Source: Azospira inquinata (GTDB lineage: Bacteria; Pseudomonadota; Gammaproteobacteria; Burkholderiales; Rhodocyclaceae). Taken from it: 64,000 nucleotides of DNA. Made by a program: the position numbers and the translations under genes. Below are positions 56,926 to 64,000 of this stretch, one piece after another. Numbering within the stretch: the stretch's first letter is position 1; each line of letters opens with the position of its first letter. The notes beneath the pieces are model-generated. The model saw nothing but the letters and a program-made list of their open reading frames with translations, did not search any database and was not told the origin of the DNA. Location of the stretch: assembly GCF_018905915.1 (NCBI RefSeq), contig NZ_CP064782.1, forward strand, positions 1,984,001-2,048,000, read 5' to 3'.

Positions 56926-59702
56926 GCCACCAGCTCCACATTCATTTCATCCATCAGCGTATCCAGTTCCTTGCCGAACAGGCCCCAGGCCTTCTGCAGT
57001 CCGCCTTTGCCCGCCAGTTCGGCGTAATCGAAATCCTCCCGACCGATGCAGCAGCTACTGGCGATGTGGTCTTTCATCAGGCGCAGCCAGTCGGTCTGCT
57101 CGGGGGTGAAGGCGGTTCCCCGTTGGGCGTTGTGGCGGAAGATCCAGGCCTGGAAGCGTTTGTCCACTTCGTCGGCAAAGGGTTTGAGTTCGCCCTCCAG
57201 CCCTAGGGCGAAACGCAGCAGGGAGACCAGGTCGGTGAGCTGGCGCTTGCGGTCGGTCCCTTTCACCTGGCCGGCCTGGACCCGGGCGTAAGCGCTCCAC
57301 AGGCGCTCGGTGGTGAGCATCAGGGGCGGCTGGCTGAGGCGTTGGTGCAGGTCTTCGATCATGGCGAAGGTGAGGGCCCGGCGCTGGTAGGGTTGCTGGT
57401 AGAAAAAGCCGAGGGCGGCGATTTCATCCCGGTGCTGCCGCAGGTAATCGGCAAAGCCTTGAATGACTGCTTTGGCCTTAGCCTCGGCCTGCTCGCTGAA
57501 ACCGGCAAATGTGAGTTCATCCACATTGATATGGTCGATGATCTGCTCCCGCTCGCGACGGGCGTTTTCAATCTCATCCCGCAGCGCCGGCTGGTCGAAG
57601 GGGGCGCAGGCGGCGGCTACCCGGGCGGCCCGGGCGGCGTCGATTTCCTCAGGCAGCAGGGTGTCTTCGCTGCGGGTGATGCCTTGGGCCTGAGCGGTGG
57701 CCAGGGCCGTTTGCACGATGGCATCCGGGTCCAGAGCGGCGATCAGCGCCTTGCCCAGCTCGGCCAAAGGGATGCCGCCGCTGGCTTTTTCGATGCGAGC
57801 CAGGGCCTTGGCGTCCAGCTGCTTGGCCAGGCGCACCAGACGGTTGGCGAGGGAGAGCACAGTATCGTCGTCCCGGCTGCCCAGGGCCACGCCTTGCAGC
57901 AGGTCCTTGAGGGGAACGCCGGGCTTCTTTTCCAGGGGGCGGCTTTCGGTCTTGAGGGATTTTTCCACCCCCACGGCATCGATCAGGACAAAGCGGGTCT
58001 TGGCCCCGTCGGCGCTTTTGCTGACGCGCTTGAGGCTGTCTCCATCCAGGCTGCGGACGCCGCGGCCCTTCATCTGTTCGTAGTAACCGCGGGAACGCAC
58101 GTCGCGCATGAAGAGCAGCACTTCCAGTGGCTTCACGTCGGTGCCGGTGGCGATCATGTCCACAGTGACGGCGATGCGCGGGTTGTAGTCGTTGCGGAAG
58201 CTGCTGAGGATGCTGTCGGCGTCTTCTTCGGCCCGGTAGGTGACCTTCTTGCAGAAGGCGTTGCCTTGCCCATACACCTCCCGCACGATGTTGATGATGT
58301 CGTCGGCGTGGCTGTCGGTCTTGGCGAAGATGAGGGTCTTGGGCACTTCCTGGCGGGTGGGGAATATTTCCTGTTCCACGGCCCGCTTCATCTCGGTGAT
58401 GACCTTGCGGATCTGGCTGACGTTAACCACCGACTTGTCCAGGTCCTTGCCGCTGTACACGGTGTCTTCTTCGGTTTCGCTCCAACGCTTTTTGCGGGTC
58501 TGGCGGTCCCGGTGGTCCACCCATTCCTTGGCCTTGATCTCAGCGCCTTTCCGGGTGATCTCCGTTTCGATCTCGTATACGTCGTAGCCGACGTTAACGC
58601 CGTCGGCCACCGATTGCTCGTAGGTGTATTCGGCAACGATGTTTTCGTTGAAAAAGCCGAAGGTGCGCTTGTCAGGCGTGGCGGTGAGGCCGATCAGGTA
58701 GGCGTCGAAGTAATCGAGCACCTGTTTCCACAGGTTGTAGATGCTGCGGTGGCATTCGTCGATGACGATGAAGTCGAAGGTTTCCACCGGCACGGCCGGG
58801 TTGTAGCGCACCAGCTTTTCCTGTTTGGCTGTTTGCTGCACCTCGTTGAGGGAAATATCCTCAGCCGATTCATCAATCGGCTCCCCGGAGAGGATGGAGT
58901 ACATGCGCTGGATGGTGCTTATGCATACCTGCGAATGGGGATCGATGTTAGGTGAGGCCAGTCGCTGTACGTTGTAGAGCTCGGTGAACTTGCGGCCATC
59001 ATCCGGTGGTGTGTAGGCCATGAATTCTTGATGGGCCTGTTTGCCGAGGTTTCGGGTATCGACCAGGAACAGGATGCGCTTGGCGCCGCCGAATTTGAGT
59101 AGGCGGTAGATCGAGGTGATAGCGGTGAAGGTTTTGCCCGCGCCCGTGGCCATGTGTACCAAAGCGCGTGGTTTGTTCATCGCCAGGGATTTTTCCAGCC
59201 CGGTAACGGCGCTGACTTGGCAGTCGCGCAGATTCTCCACTGGCAGCACAGGCATTTTTTCAGCTAGGCGACGGCGTAGGGTTTCTGGCTGCGCTCCCCA
59301 AACTGCCAGTGCTTCCGGCTTGAAAAAATGGAAGACTTCACGGGAGCGCGGTGCGGGATCGTCGTTATCGGTGAAGCGGATGATCTGGCCCGTGGCCTCG
59401 AATAGGAAGCGTAGCGGCGTGTTATTTGTGAGCCACTTGAGATGGGCTGTGGCGTAGCGCTCAGTTTGGCTTTCGACGGCGGTAATGTTTGCGCCTGCGC
59501 TATCTTTTTTTGCCTCTATGACACCCACAGCCCTGCGGTTGACGAACAGAACGTAGTCGGCTGGCCCCGTGTCGGTGGGATATTCGCGGACGGCGATACC
59601 CAGTCCTGCAGACAAATTCAGTTTTGTAAAATCTTGTAGGACCCAACCAGCGGCTTCTAACCGATTGTCGATCACTATCCGAGCTTGGGTTTCTGGGGAC
59701 AT
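56922..59702 (-). CDS. hsdR: Type I restriction endonuclease subunit R
   Basis: A 926-residue motor and nuclease subunit. The N-terminal nuclease part has GPADYVLFVNRRAVGVIEAK (PD-(D/E)xK type), then the SF2 motifs ATGAGKTFTA (Walker A), VIDECHRS (DEAD-box variant), LTATPD and ARSRGYYEQMKGRGVRS-like motif VI (MKGRGVRS). The start ATG fits the MSPETQARIVIDN opening. It is the first gene of the run, immediately downstream of a tRNA and its terminator, and the order R-S-x-M is unusual for type I systems. Confidence 0.95.
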   Translation of the reverse strand: MSPETQARIVIDNRLEAAGWVLQDFTKLNLSAGLGIAVREYPTDTGPADYVLFVNRRAVGVIEAKKDSAGANITAVESQTERYATAHLKWLTNNTPLRFLFEATGQIIRFTDNDDPAPRSREVFHFFKPEALAVWGAQPETLRRRLAEKMPVLPVENLRDCQVSAVTGLEKSLAMNKPRALVHMATGAGKTFTAITSIYRLLKFGGAKRILFLVDTRNLGKQAHQEFMAYTPPDDGRKFTELYNVQRLASPNIDPHSQVCISTIQRMYSILSGEPIDESAEDISLNEVQQTAKQEKLVRYNPAVPVETFDFIVIDECHRSIYNLWKQVLDYFDAYLIGLTATPDKRTFGFFNENIVAEYTYEQSVADGVNVGYDVYEIETEITRKGAEIKAKEWVDHRDRQTRKKRWSETEEDTVYSGKDLDKSVVNVSQIRKVITEMKRAVEQEIFPTRQEVPKTLIFAKTDSHADDIINIVREVYGQGNAFCKKVTYRAEEDADSILSSFRNDYNPRIAVTVDMIATGTDVKPLEVLLFMRDVRSRGYYEQMKGRGVRSLDGDSLKRVSKSADGAKTRFVLIDAVGVEKSLKTESRPLEKKPGVPLKDLLQGVALGSRDDDTVLSLANRLVRLAKQLDAKALARIEKASGGIPLAELGKALIAALDPDAIVQTALATAQAQGITRSEDTLLPEEIDAARAARVAAACAPFDQPALRDEIENARREREQIIDHINVDELTFAGFSEQAEAKAKAVIQGFADYLRQHRDEIAALGFFYQQPYQRRALTFAMIEDLHQRLSQPPLMLTTERLWSAYARVQAGQVKGTDRKRQLTDLVSLLRFALGLEGELKPFADEVDKRFQAWIFRHNAQRGTAFTPEQTDWLRLMKDHIASSCCIGREDFDYAELAGKGGLQKAWGLFGKELDTLMDEMNVELVA

Positions 59703-59785
59703 ATAGATGAATGGCGGATATAAGCACGCTCATTTTAGTTTGCTTCTGAGCTTTGGGCGTGGGTGCTTATTGCCAGCGGCTAAAG

Positions 59786-59820
59786 AAAAAACCCGACCGG
59801 GGAAACCGATCGGGTTTTTT
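59786..59820 (-). terminator. Terminator after the CAU tRNA, before hsdR
   Basis: Arms AAAAAACCCGACCGG and CCGATCGGGTTTTTT (one mismatch) around GGAAA form a strong hairpin with A and T runs, so it can act on both strands. It ends the tRNA transcript 7 bases after CCA, and hsdR begins beyond it. Confidence 0.85.
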
Positions 59821-59826
59821 ACTCGT

Positions 59827-59903
59827 TGGTGGGCCCGCAGGGACTTGAACCCTGGACCAAAGGATTATGAGTCCTCTGCTCTAACCAACTGAGCTACAGG
59901 CCC
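59827..59903 (-). tRNA. tRNA with CAU anticodon (probably Ile2, possibly Met)
   Basis: A complete 77-base cloverleaf read on the minus strand: 7-bp acceptor stem GGGCCTG/CGGGCCC (one wobble), D-arm GCTCAGTTGGTTAGAGC, anticodon loop CTCATAA with CAU, T-arm CAGGG TTCAAGT CCCTG, and encoded CCA. The anticodon-stem and variable-loop character (TTTGGTC) is like the minor isoleucine tRNA, whose C34 is changed to lysidine by TilS to read AUA; a methionine elongator cannot be excluded. No duplicate of its 3' end was found at the far side of the restriction island. Confidence 0.93.
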
Positions 59904-59957
59904 GAAGGCGGCGATTCTATCGCGAAAGGGGGCTTGCGGGCCACTCATGCCGGGTGA

Positions 59958-61004
59958 TTAGTTGGGGGCGGCGGGGGCGCGCTCCCGGCGTTCCCGCAGG
60001 CGGTCCAGCAGGGGGTGTTTGCCCCGGCCACCGTTTTCCGGGCCGGAGACGTCCATGGGGGCTGGGGTGGGGGTGTGGAATAGGGCGGCCCGCATGGCGA
60101 TGCCGCAGTTGGCGCTGACGACGCCGGATTTGGGCTGGATGGCCAGACGGGCGAAGATGCCGTAGTAGCGTTTGTCCCCGCTGATCCAGGGGTAAAAGCC
60201 GAAGGCGCCGGCGGAGCTGAAGGCCCCGTCCCCCTGGGGATCGTCTTCCACCCAGTGGTTGAGGGAGTAGTGCCAGGCCCGGGGCACCGGGCTGTGGGCG
60301 GCCTTGCCCGGGCAGCTGGCGGCATCGGTGCAGACGGGCTGGTAGCCCAGATAGCGAGAGAGCTGGAGCTTGCCCGCCAGGAGGCGGCGGAGAAAGTCCC
60401 CGTAGGCGGCGGGGCTCATGGAGAGCCCGCCGGCGGGTTCGGGGGAGAGAAAGTGGATGTCGCTGCCCGAGTTGAGGGTGGCGTTCCAGGTTAGGGCCAG
60501 GGACTGGAGGTCCAGTTGCCCCAGGCCCAGGTCCATGGCCAGCTTGGCGTCGTGGCCCTCGTTGTAATTGAAGACGCCTACCTTGGCCGGGTCCTGGTGG
60601 CCGTTGGCGCGCCGTCCCAGGCATTCCTCGATGTTCTTGGCACCCCGGCAGAAAAAGGGATTGAAGCTGTCAAAGCCGCTGCCCATTTCCAGGGCTTGAA
60701 TCTGGGCCGGGCTCAGGTGGCCCTTGGTGGTTTCCACCACGAAGGCCCCGAAAATCCATTTGGAGGCGGAGGCGATGGGCAGGGGATTCCGGGCTTGCAC
60801 CCGGGTGCCCTTGCTGCCGCTGGCGATCACCCCCTTAGCATCGCCGATTTCCCAGTAGTAGTCCCCCAGATTTTGGCAGACCGGGGCGCTATCCAGTACC
60901 CGCTTGGCGGCCTGGATATCCGGGGCGGCTAGGGCAGGCAGGGTCGCGGCCAGGAGTAGGGCGGTGGCCCAGGCCCGGGGGGCGGAGGGGCGGAGCTTAA
61001 TCAT
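59958..61004 (-). CDS. Exported SxxK serine-hydrolase-like protein
   Basis: A 348-residue protein with a signal peptide (MIKLRPSAPRAWATALLLAA, then TLPALAA) and an SASK tetrad (Ser79, Lys82 counted from the chosen start) in PIASASKWIFGAF, like the active site of beta-lactamase/PBP-type proteins. A second-motif candidate is VFNYNEGHDAKL. Four cysteines (near PVCQN, FFCRG, EECLG and VCTDAASC) suggest disulfides in the periplasm. The ATG has GGAG nine bases upstream and overlaps the previous gene by 8 bases. It may act on cell wall or be an unrelated hydrolase. It is the last gene of the ECF run. Confidence 0.7.
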   Translation of the reverse strand: MIKLRPSAPRAWATALLLAATLPALAAPDIQAAKRVLDSAPVCQNLGDYYWEIGDAKGVIASGSKGTRVQARNPLPIASASKWIFGAFVVETTKGHLSPAQIQALEMGSGFDSFNPFFCRGAKNIEECLGRRANGHQDPAKVGVFNYNEGHDAKLAMDLGLGQLDLQSLALTWNATLNSGSDIHFLSPEPAGGLSMSPAAYGDFLRRLLAGKLQLSRYLGYQPVCTDAASCPGKAAHSPVPRAWHYSLNHWVEDDPQGDGAFSSAGAFGFYPWISGDKRYYGIFARLAIQPKSGVVSANCGIAMRAALFHTPTPAPMDVSGPENGGRGKHPLLDRLRERRERAPAAPN

Positions 61005-61488
61005 GGGTGGAATCTCCATTGAGAGTTTGGGCGCTCAGGCGCCGGGCCATGGCCTGGGCCAGCCGGGCCCGCTGGTCCGGGGGCAGTTGAGCCAGGGCGT
61101 GGAGCAGATGGGTCTGGAGAATGGCCTGGGCCTGGTTGGTTTGCTGGCGCAGACGGGTGAAATCTGCGGCCAGGGCCGCCTGATCCAGATGGGGGGCGGC
61201 GGCCCGGGCGGCGGCGTCCTGTCGGGTCTGGCCCAGGGCGCGGAGCACTGGGGCCATTTCCACCAGGGCCTGGCCCATTTCCCGGCGCAGCACCTGCCGT
61301 TCCGGGGCGGGGAGGTCGGCAGCCAGCCCCTGAAATTGCTGGGCCCAGGCCGGGCCGCCCCTGAGGTGCTGACCCCAGTGGCCCCCCAGGATGCCCAGGA
61401 GAAAGCCGTTGAGGACCAGGGAGAGGACCAGCAGGCCGGGCAGAAAACGGCGCCAGCCGCGCCGGAGGGGCAGGGCGGGGGCGTTCAT
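60997..61488 (-). CDS. Spy/CpxP-like periplasmic protein with membrane anchor
   Basis: A 163-residue protein with a single N-terminal hydrophobic span (about 15-35) and a helical, Gln/Ala/Arg-rich body without cysteines (about 50-160, segments such as LPAPERQVLRREMGQAL). This is like the heavy-metal-sensor/Spy (Metal_resist) family that buffers misfolded envelope proteins or metals. The ATG overlaps the stop of the anti-sigma-like gene (ATGA). It probably works in the periplasm with the ECF system. Confidence 0.75.
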   Translation of the reverse strand: MNAPALPLRRGWRRFLPGLLVLSLVLNGFLLGILGGHWGQHLRGGPAWAQQFQGLAADLPAPERQVLRREMGQALVEMAPVLRALGQTRQDAAARAAAPHLDQAALAADFTRLRQQTNQAQAILQTHLLHALAQLPPDQRARLAQAMARRLSAQTLNGDSTHD

Positions 61489-61907
61489 AGGGTCAGCTCC
61501 CATACCCAGGGGCCGCTCCCCAGCAGGTCCGGGCCTTGGGGGAGGGGGGCGGTATGGCGGAAGCCGGTGACAAAGCCCAGTACCAGACTGAGGCCCAGGG
61601 CGGCTCCCAGCCACCAGCCAGAGCGGAGGGGGCGCCCGGAAGGTGCGCGGTGCCCGAGGTGTTCAAGGTGTCCGGGGCTCCCCGGGTGGCGCCGAGGCAG
61701 GGTCAAGGCGGCTGGCCGGGCCGGGGCTGCCTCTTCCAGTCGGTAGCCATCCAGCCATTGATCCAGATCCCGGGCCTGGGCCAGCAGCAGTTGTAACTCT
61801 GGCTGGCGGGAAAAGGCGGGGAAGAGGGGCCGATCCGCCTCGGGCCAGCGGGCCGGATCGGCCCCGTAGGCTTCCAGGCATTGGATGAAGCGTTGGCGTG
61901 GGTCCAT
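61485..61907 (-). CDS. Probable membrane anti-sigma factor
   Basis: A 140-residue protein with a cytoplasmic N-terminal region (about 1-90; opens MDPRQRFIQCLEAYGADPAR and has a Glu/Asp-rich helical middle), a single membrane helix (about 97-116) and a short periplasmic tail. No zinc motif (HxxxCxxC) is seen. Placement directly after an ECF sigma gene (31 bases) and before a Spy-like gene fits an anti-sigma role. This ATG has AAGGAG 9 bases upstream; an ATG 18 bases earlier is less likely. Confidence 0.7.
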   Translation of the reverse strand: MDPRQRFIQCLEAYGADPARWPEADRPLFPAFSRQPELQLLLAQARDLDQWLDGYRLEEAAPARPAALTLPRRHPGSPGHLEHLGHRAPSGRPLRSGWWLGAALGLSLVLGFVTGFRHTAPLPQGPDLLGSGPWVWELTL

Positions 61908-61938
61908 GGGCACATTCTCCTTCATCTGGACGGGGGCG

Positions 61939-62499
61939 TCAGGGGGCGTTTTCCCGTAAGGGGGCCAGGCTTCGGCGCAGGGCGGTACGGGCCCGCACCA
62001 GCAGGGATTCCAGGGCGCTTTCGCTGACTTCCAGCAGGGCCGCTGCTTCCCCCTGGGACAGCTCCTGGTAATAGCAGAGCACCAGGGCGGCCCGCTGGCG
62101 GGGCGGCAGCTGGGCCAGGGCCTGTTGTACTAGGCGGGCCTGCTGGGCCTGGCTGGCCCTCGCTTCCCCGTCTGGTGCCGGGTCCGGCCAGTCTTCCGCC
62201 ACTTCCCCCGCCCAGCGGGCATTGCGGCCCAGCTGATCCAGGCAGAGGCGGTAGGCGATCTGGTACAGCCAGGTGCTGAGGCGGGCCCGGGGTTCCCAGC
62301 CGGGGGCGGCTTCCCAGGCCTGGAGCCAGGTCTGCTGCACCGTTTCCTCTGCCGCCGCCCGGTTGCCCAGGAGCCGTTGGGTAAAGCCCAGGAGCCAGCC
62401 CTGGTGGCGCTGGCTGAGGCGGCCAAAGGCCTGCCGGTCCCCCAGGGCGGCGGCCGCCATATCGGCGGCGTCCGCTGCGGTGGTATCCGGTAGGGCCAT
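61939..62499 (-). CDS. ECF-family RNA polymerase sigma factor
   Basis: A 186-residue sigma-70 family factor of the extracytoplasmic type. Region 2 (FGRLSQRHQGWLLGFTQRLL, then AEETVQQTWLQAW, with RLSTWLYQIAYRLCLD in 2.4) and region 4 (LPPRQRAALVLCYYQEL, then SQGEAAALLEVSESALESLL) are complete, and region 3 is missing as usual. The following genes look like anti-sigma, Spy-like protein and an SxxK hydrolase, and the preceding one a secreted repeat protein, so the factor probably controls this envelope module and itself. Confidence 0.9.
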   Translation of the reverse strand: MALPDTTAADAADMAAAALGDRQAFGRLSQRHQGWLLGFTQRLLGNRAAAEETVQQTWLQAWEAAPGWEPRARLSTWLYQIAYRLCLDQLGRNARWAGEVAEDWPDPAPDGEARASQAQQARLVQQALAQLPPRQRAALVLCYYQELSQGEAAALLEVSESALESLLVRARTALRRSLAPLRENAP

Positions 62500-62518
62500 G
62501 GCGGGGGGGCCGGGGTGC

Positions 62519-63154
62519 CTAGTTGGCGCCGCCCGGGGTCAGGGTGATGCCCCGGGTACGGCCCCCGGGGCCAGTGACCTGGTGGTTGAGGCTGTGGTCA
62601 GCGCTGTCGTAGCTGTTGCTGCCGCTGCGGGTATAGGTCTGGCCGTTGGCCCCGGTCATGGTGGTGTCGGCGCCGTGGTTTGCCTTGTCATAGCCGGTGG
62701 CGGTGGTCACCGTTTGGCCCTGGGGACCGGTGTAGCTGGTGTCCACCTGATGGGTGGCGCTGTTGTACTGGCTGGTGGCGGCCACGCTCTGGCCGTTGGC
62801 GCCCGTAATGGTGCGGGAATAGGTTTTGTCCGTGCTGTCGTAGCTGCCGCTACTGCTGCGGGTGTTGCCGCCGGGGCCCGTGACCGTGCGTTGCCCGGTA
62901 CCCGTGGCCTTATCGTAGCTAGCGTTGCTACTGCGCTGCCACAGGCGCCCCTGGCTGCCGGTGACGCTGGTGTCCCGGCTCACCTGGTCCGGCGCCCGGT
63001 CGATCTGGCGGCTGTAGGCGCCGCTGCCGCCCCGCTGGCCGGTAAAAGTACCCTGGCTTAAACGTCCGGCCTGGGCTGGCAGGGCCAGACTCAGGCCCCA
63101 GAGCAGAAGGAGGGCCGGGGCGGCCAGGGAGCGGGGGCTAGGGCGGGATGACAT
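62519..63154 (-). CDS. Secreted protein with exact 25-residue tandem repeats
   Basis: A 211-residue protein with a signal peptide (cleavage after QAG or AQA near residue 29) and a mature part made of about six repeats. TG(P/A/S)xG motifs occur at residues 64, 91, 116, 141, 166 and 193, and YD/YN motifs at 80, 105, 130, 155 and 182; the middle four steps are exactly 25 residues. Ser, Thr, Gly, Asn and Tyr dominate and no Cys is present, suggesting a beta-rich exported structure. No named family is recognised. It precedes the ECF sigma gene by 19 bases and has a CAGGAG site. Confidence 0.75.
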   Translation of the reverse strand: MSSRPSPRSLAAPALLLLWGLSLALPAQAGRLSQGTFTGQRGGSGAYSRQIDRAPDQVSRDTSVTGSQGRLWQRSSNASYDKATGTGQRTVTGPGGNTRSSSGSYDSTDKTYSRTITGANGQSVAATSQYNSATHQVDTSYTGPQGQTVTTATGYDKANHGADTTMTGANGQTYTRSGSNSYDSADHSLNHQVTGPGGRTRGITLTPGGAN

Positions 63155-63485
63155 GGGCGAACTCCTGAAAATTGGGGAGGGCGGTGGGGCGGCTTGGCGC
63201 CCCTGCCTGTCCATGAAACGGAGCGAGGACCAATTTCCTGCGGTCAATTTTGCAACGAATTGTATCTGGTGCTGGAGCCGGGCTAAGAATGCAATGGGTA
63301 GAGCGGGGAGCAAGGGAAACGCCGCAAGGGGCGAGGCGAGTGGGGTGTGAAGCGAGACAGGCGAATGGCGCGAAAAGGCGGGGAGCGATACAGGAGGGAA
63401 TGCGGGGAGGTGGGGTAAGGCGGGGAAAGGTGCTCCCGCCGAGCGGGGGAAGCGGTGGTGCGGAAAGGCTGGGGGAAAACCGGGG
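63155..63485. other. Region between the repeat-protein gene and rpoD
   Basis: About 330 bases, lacking a credible gene on either strand. It is poly-purine and GC-rich on the right and AT-richer at 63220-63290. The promoter of the ECF-type run should lie here, but no motif stands out; a GGAAAT-like block near 63230 is a weak -35 candidate for an ECF sigma. Confidence 0.5.
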
Positions 63486-63519
63486 AAAAACGCTCCGGCA
63501 GCCGGGAGGCCGCCGGAGC
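63486..63519 (-). terminator. Intrinsic terminator of rpoD
   Basis: On the minus strand GCTCCGGC (63512-63519) pairs with GCCGGAGC (63492-63499) around a 12-base loop, followed by GTTTTT, 9 bases after the rpoD stop. Confidence 0.85.
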
Positions 63520-63527
63520 ATGGGGAC

Positions 63528-64000
63528 TTAGCTGTTGTTATTGTCCAGGAAGCTACGCAGCTTGTCGGAGCGGGAGGGATGGCGCAGTTTGCGCAAAGCC
63601 TTGGCTTCGATCTGGCGAATCCGTTCCCGGGTAACGTCGAACTGCTTGCCCACTTCTTCCAGGGTGTGGTCCGTGTTCATTTCGATACCGAAACGCATCC
63701 GCAGCACCTTGGCTTCCCTCGGGGTGAGGGTATCCAGGATTTCCTTGGTCACTTCCCGCAGGCCGGAGTAGAGGGCCGCATCCACCGGGGCGGTGGTGGC
63801 CGTATCCTCGATGAAGTCCCCCAGGTGGGAGTCGTCATCGTCCCCGATGGGGGTTTCCATGGAGATGGGCTCCTTGGAAATCTTCAGGATCTTGCGGATC
63901 TTTTCTTCCGGCATCTCCATCTTTTCGGCCAGGGTGGCGGGATCGGGCTCGGCCCCGGTTTCCTGGAGAATCTGCCGGGAGATCCGGTTCATCTTGTTAA
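63528..64000 (-). CDS. rpoD: Primary RNA polymerase sigma factor RpoD (5' part outside window)
   Basis: The C-terminal 157 residues or so of sigma-70, read from the right edge. Region 3 ([20 protein letters not shown]) and region 4 are present: [17 protein letters not shown] for 4.1, and the helix-turn-helix [20 protein letters not shown] for 4.2, the end being [11 protein letters not shown]. The long FGI-type region and the acidic [13 protein letters not shown] match group 1 sigma. It ends 9 bases before its own terminator. Confidence 0.97.
   Translation of the reverse strand, partial: NKMNRISRQILQETGAEPDPATLAEKMEMPEEKIRKILKISKEPISMETPIGDDDDSHLGDFIEDTATTAPVDAALYSGLREVTKEILDTLTPREAKVLRMRFGIEMNTDHTLEEVGKQFDVTRERIRQIEAKALRKLRHPSRSDKLRSFLDNNNS

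Noticed and set aside
59827..59903. tRNA gene as the integration site of a mobile element
   Set aside because: No integrase gene and no repeat of the tRNA 3' end near 53.4 kb were found, so an integrative element cannot be claimed.

Overview
The window is a GC-rich (roughly 65-70 percent) bacterial chromosome segment. Gene content and order suggest a betaproteobacterium of the Rhodocyclaceae, close to Azospira/Dechlorosoma; this is an inference from gene order and protein character, since no search was run. Markers include glnA-ntrB-ntrC, birA-coaX, coaE-zapD, the leuS-lptE-holA run beside proA, a ParA-like gene, and rpoD at the right edge. Most of the window is core chromosome. No phage, insertion sequence or CRISPR array was seen.

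Layout. 1-5.7 kb (minus strand): rhodanese, nadA, a GAF-PAS-GGDEF-EAL protein, an endonuclease/exonuclease/phosphatase protein, and clsB, which runs off the left edge. 6.0-10.9 kb: nitrogen control, with glnA behind two NtrC boxes and a sigma-54 promoter, a small secreted DUF4124 protein, then ntrB and ntrC. 11-16.5 kb: birA, coaX, a TrpB2-type tryptophan synthase beta chain, a SPOR protein, coaE and zapD. 16.6-25.6 kb (mostly minus): xerD, ogt, a chalcone-isomerase-like secreted protein, proA, holA, lptE, leuS and an unknown 138-residue protein. 26-34.7 kb: uvrD, an HD-GYP protein, a quinone oxidoreductase, a membrane-anchored TAXI protein coupled to a ParA-like ATPase, and a DHA2 efflux pump.

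35-43.6 kb is a complete potassium system, kdpFABC plus kdpDE. It carries two unlabelled 30-residue hydrophobic peptides, one translationally coupled upstream of kdpF and one directly after kdpC, and a terminator-like hairpin separates the pump genes from the sensor genes. 43.6-47.3 kb: a LysR regulator divergent from pirin and WrbA-like genes, an array of 8-bp repeats, and a two-receiver protein whose first receiver has lost its phosphoacceptor. 47.3-52.9 kb is a five-gene minus-strand cassette (ArnT-like transferase, BNR/sialidase-like protein, membrane protein, ArnC-like GT2, YbhN-like membrane protein) that probably builds or moves a lipid-linked surface sugar.

53.5-59.7 kb is a type I restriction-modification island of visibly lower GC next to a CAU-anticodon tRNA. 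Its order is unusual, hsdR-hsdS-(remnant)-hsdM, and the remnant is a collapsed, frameshifted Schlafen/AlbA-type gene. 60-63.2 kb is a tight five-gene minus-strand unit: a secreted protein with exact 25-residue repeats, an ECF sigma factor, a probable anti-sigma, a Spy/CpxP-like periplasmic protein and an SxxK serine-hydrolase-like protein. It looks like an uncharacterised envelope-response module. The 3' end of rpoD closes the window.

The candidates for something new are the ECF/25-residue-repeat module, the two Kdp-associated micropeptides, the ArnT/BNR surface cassette, and the AlbA-type remnant inside the hsd operon.
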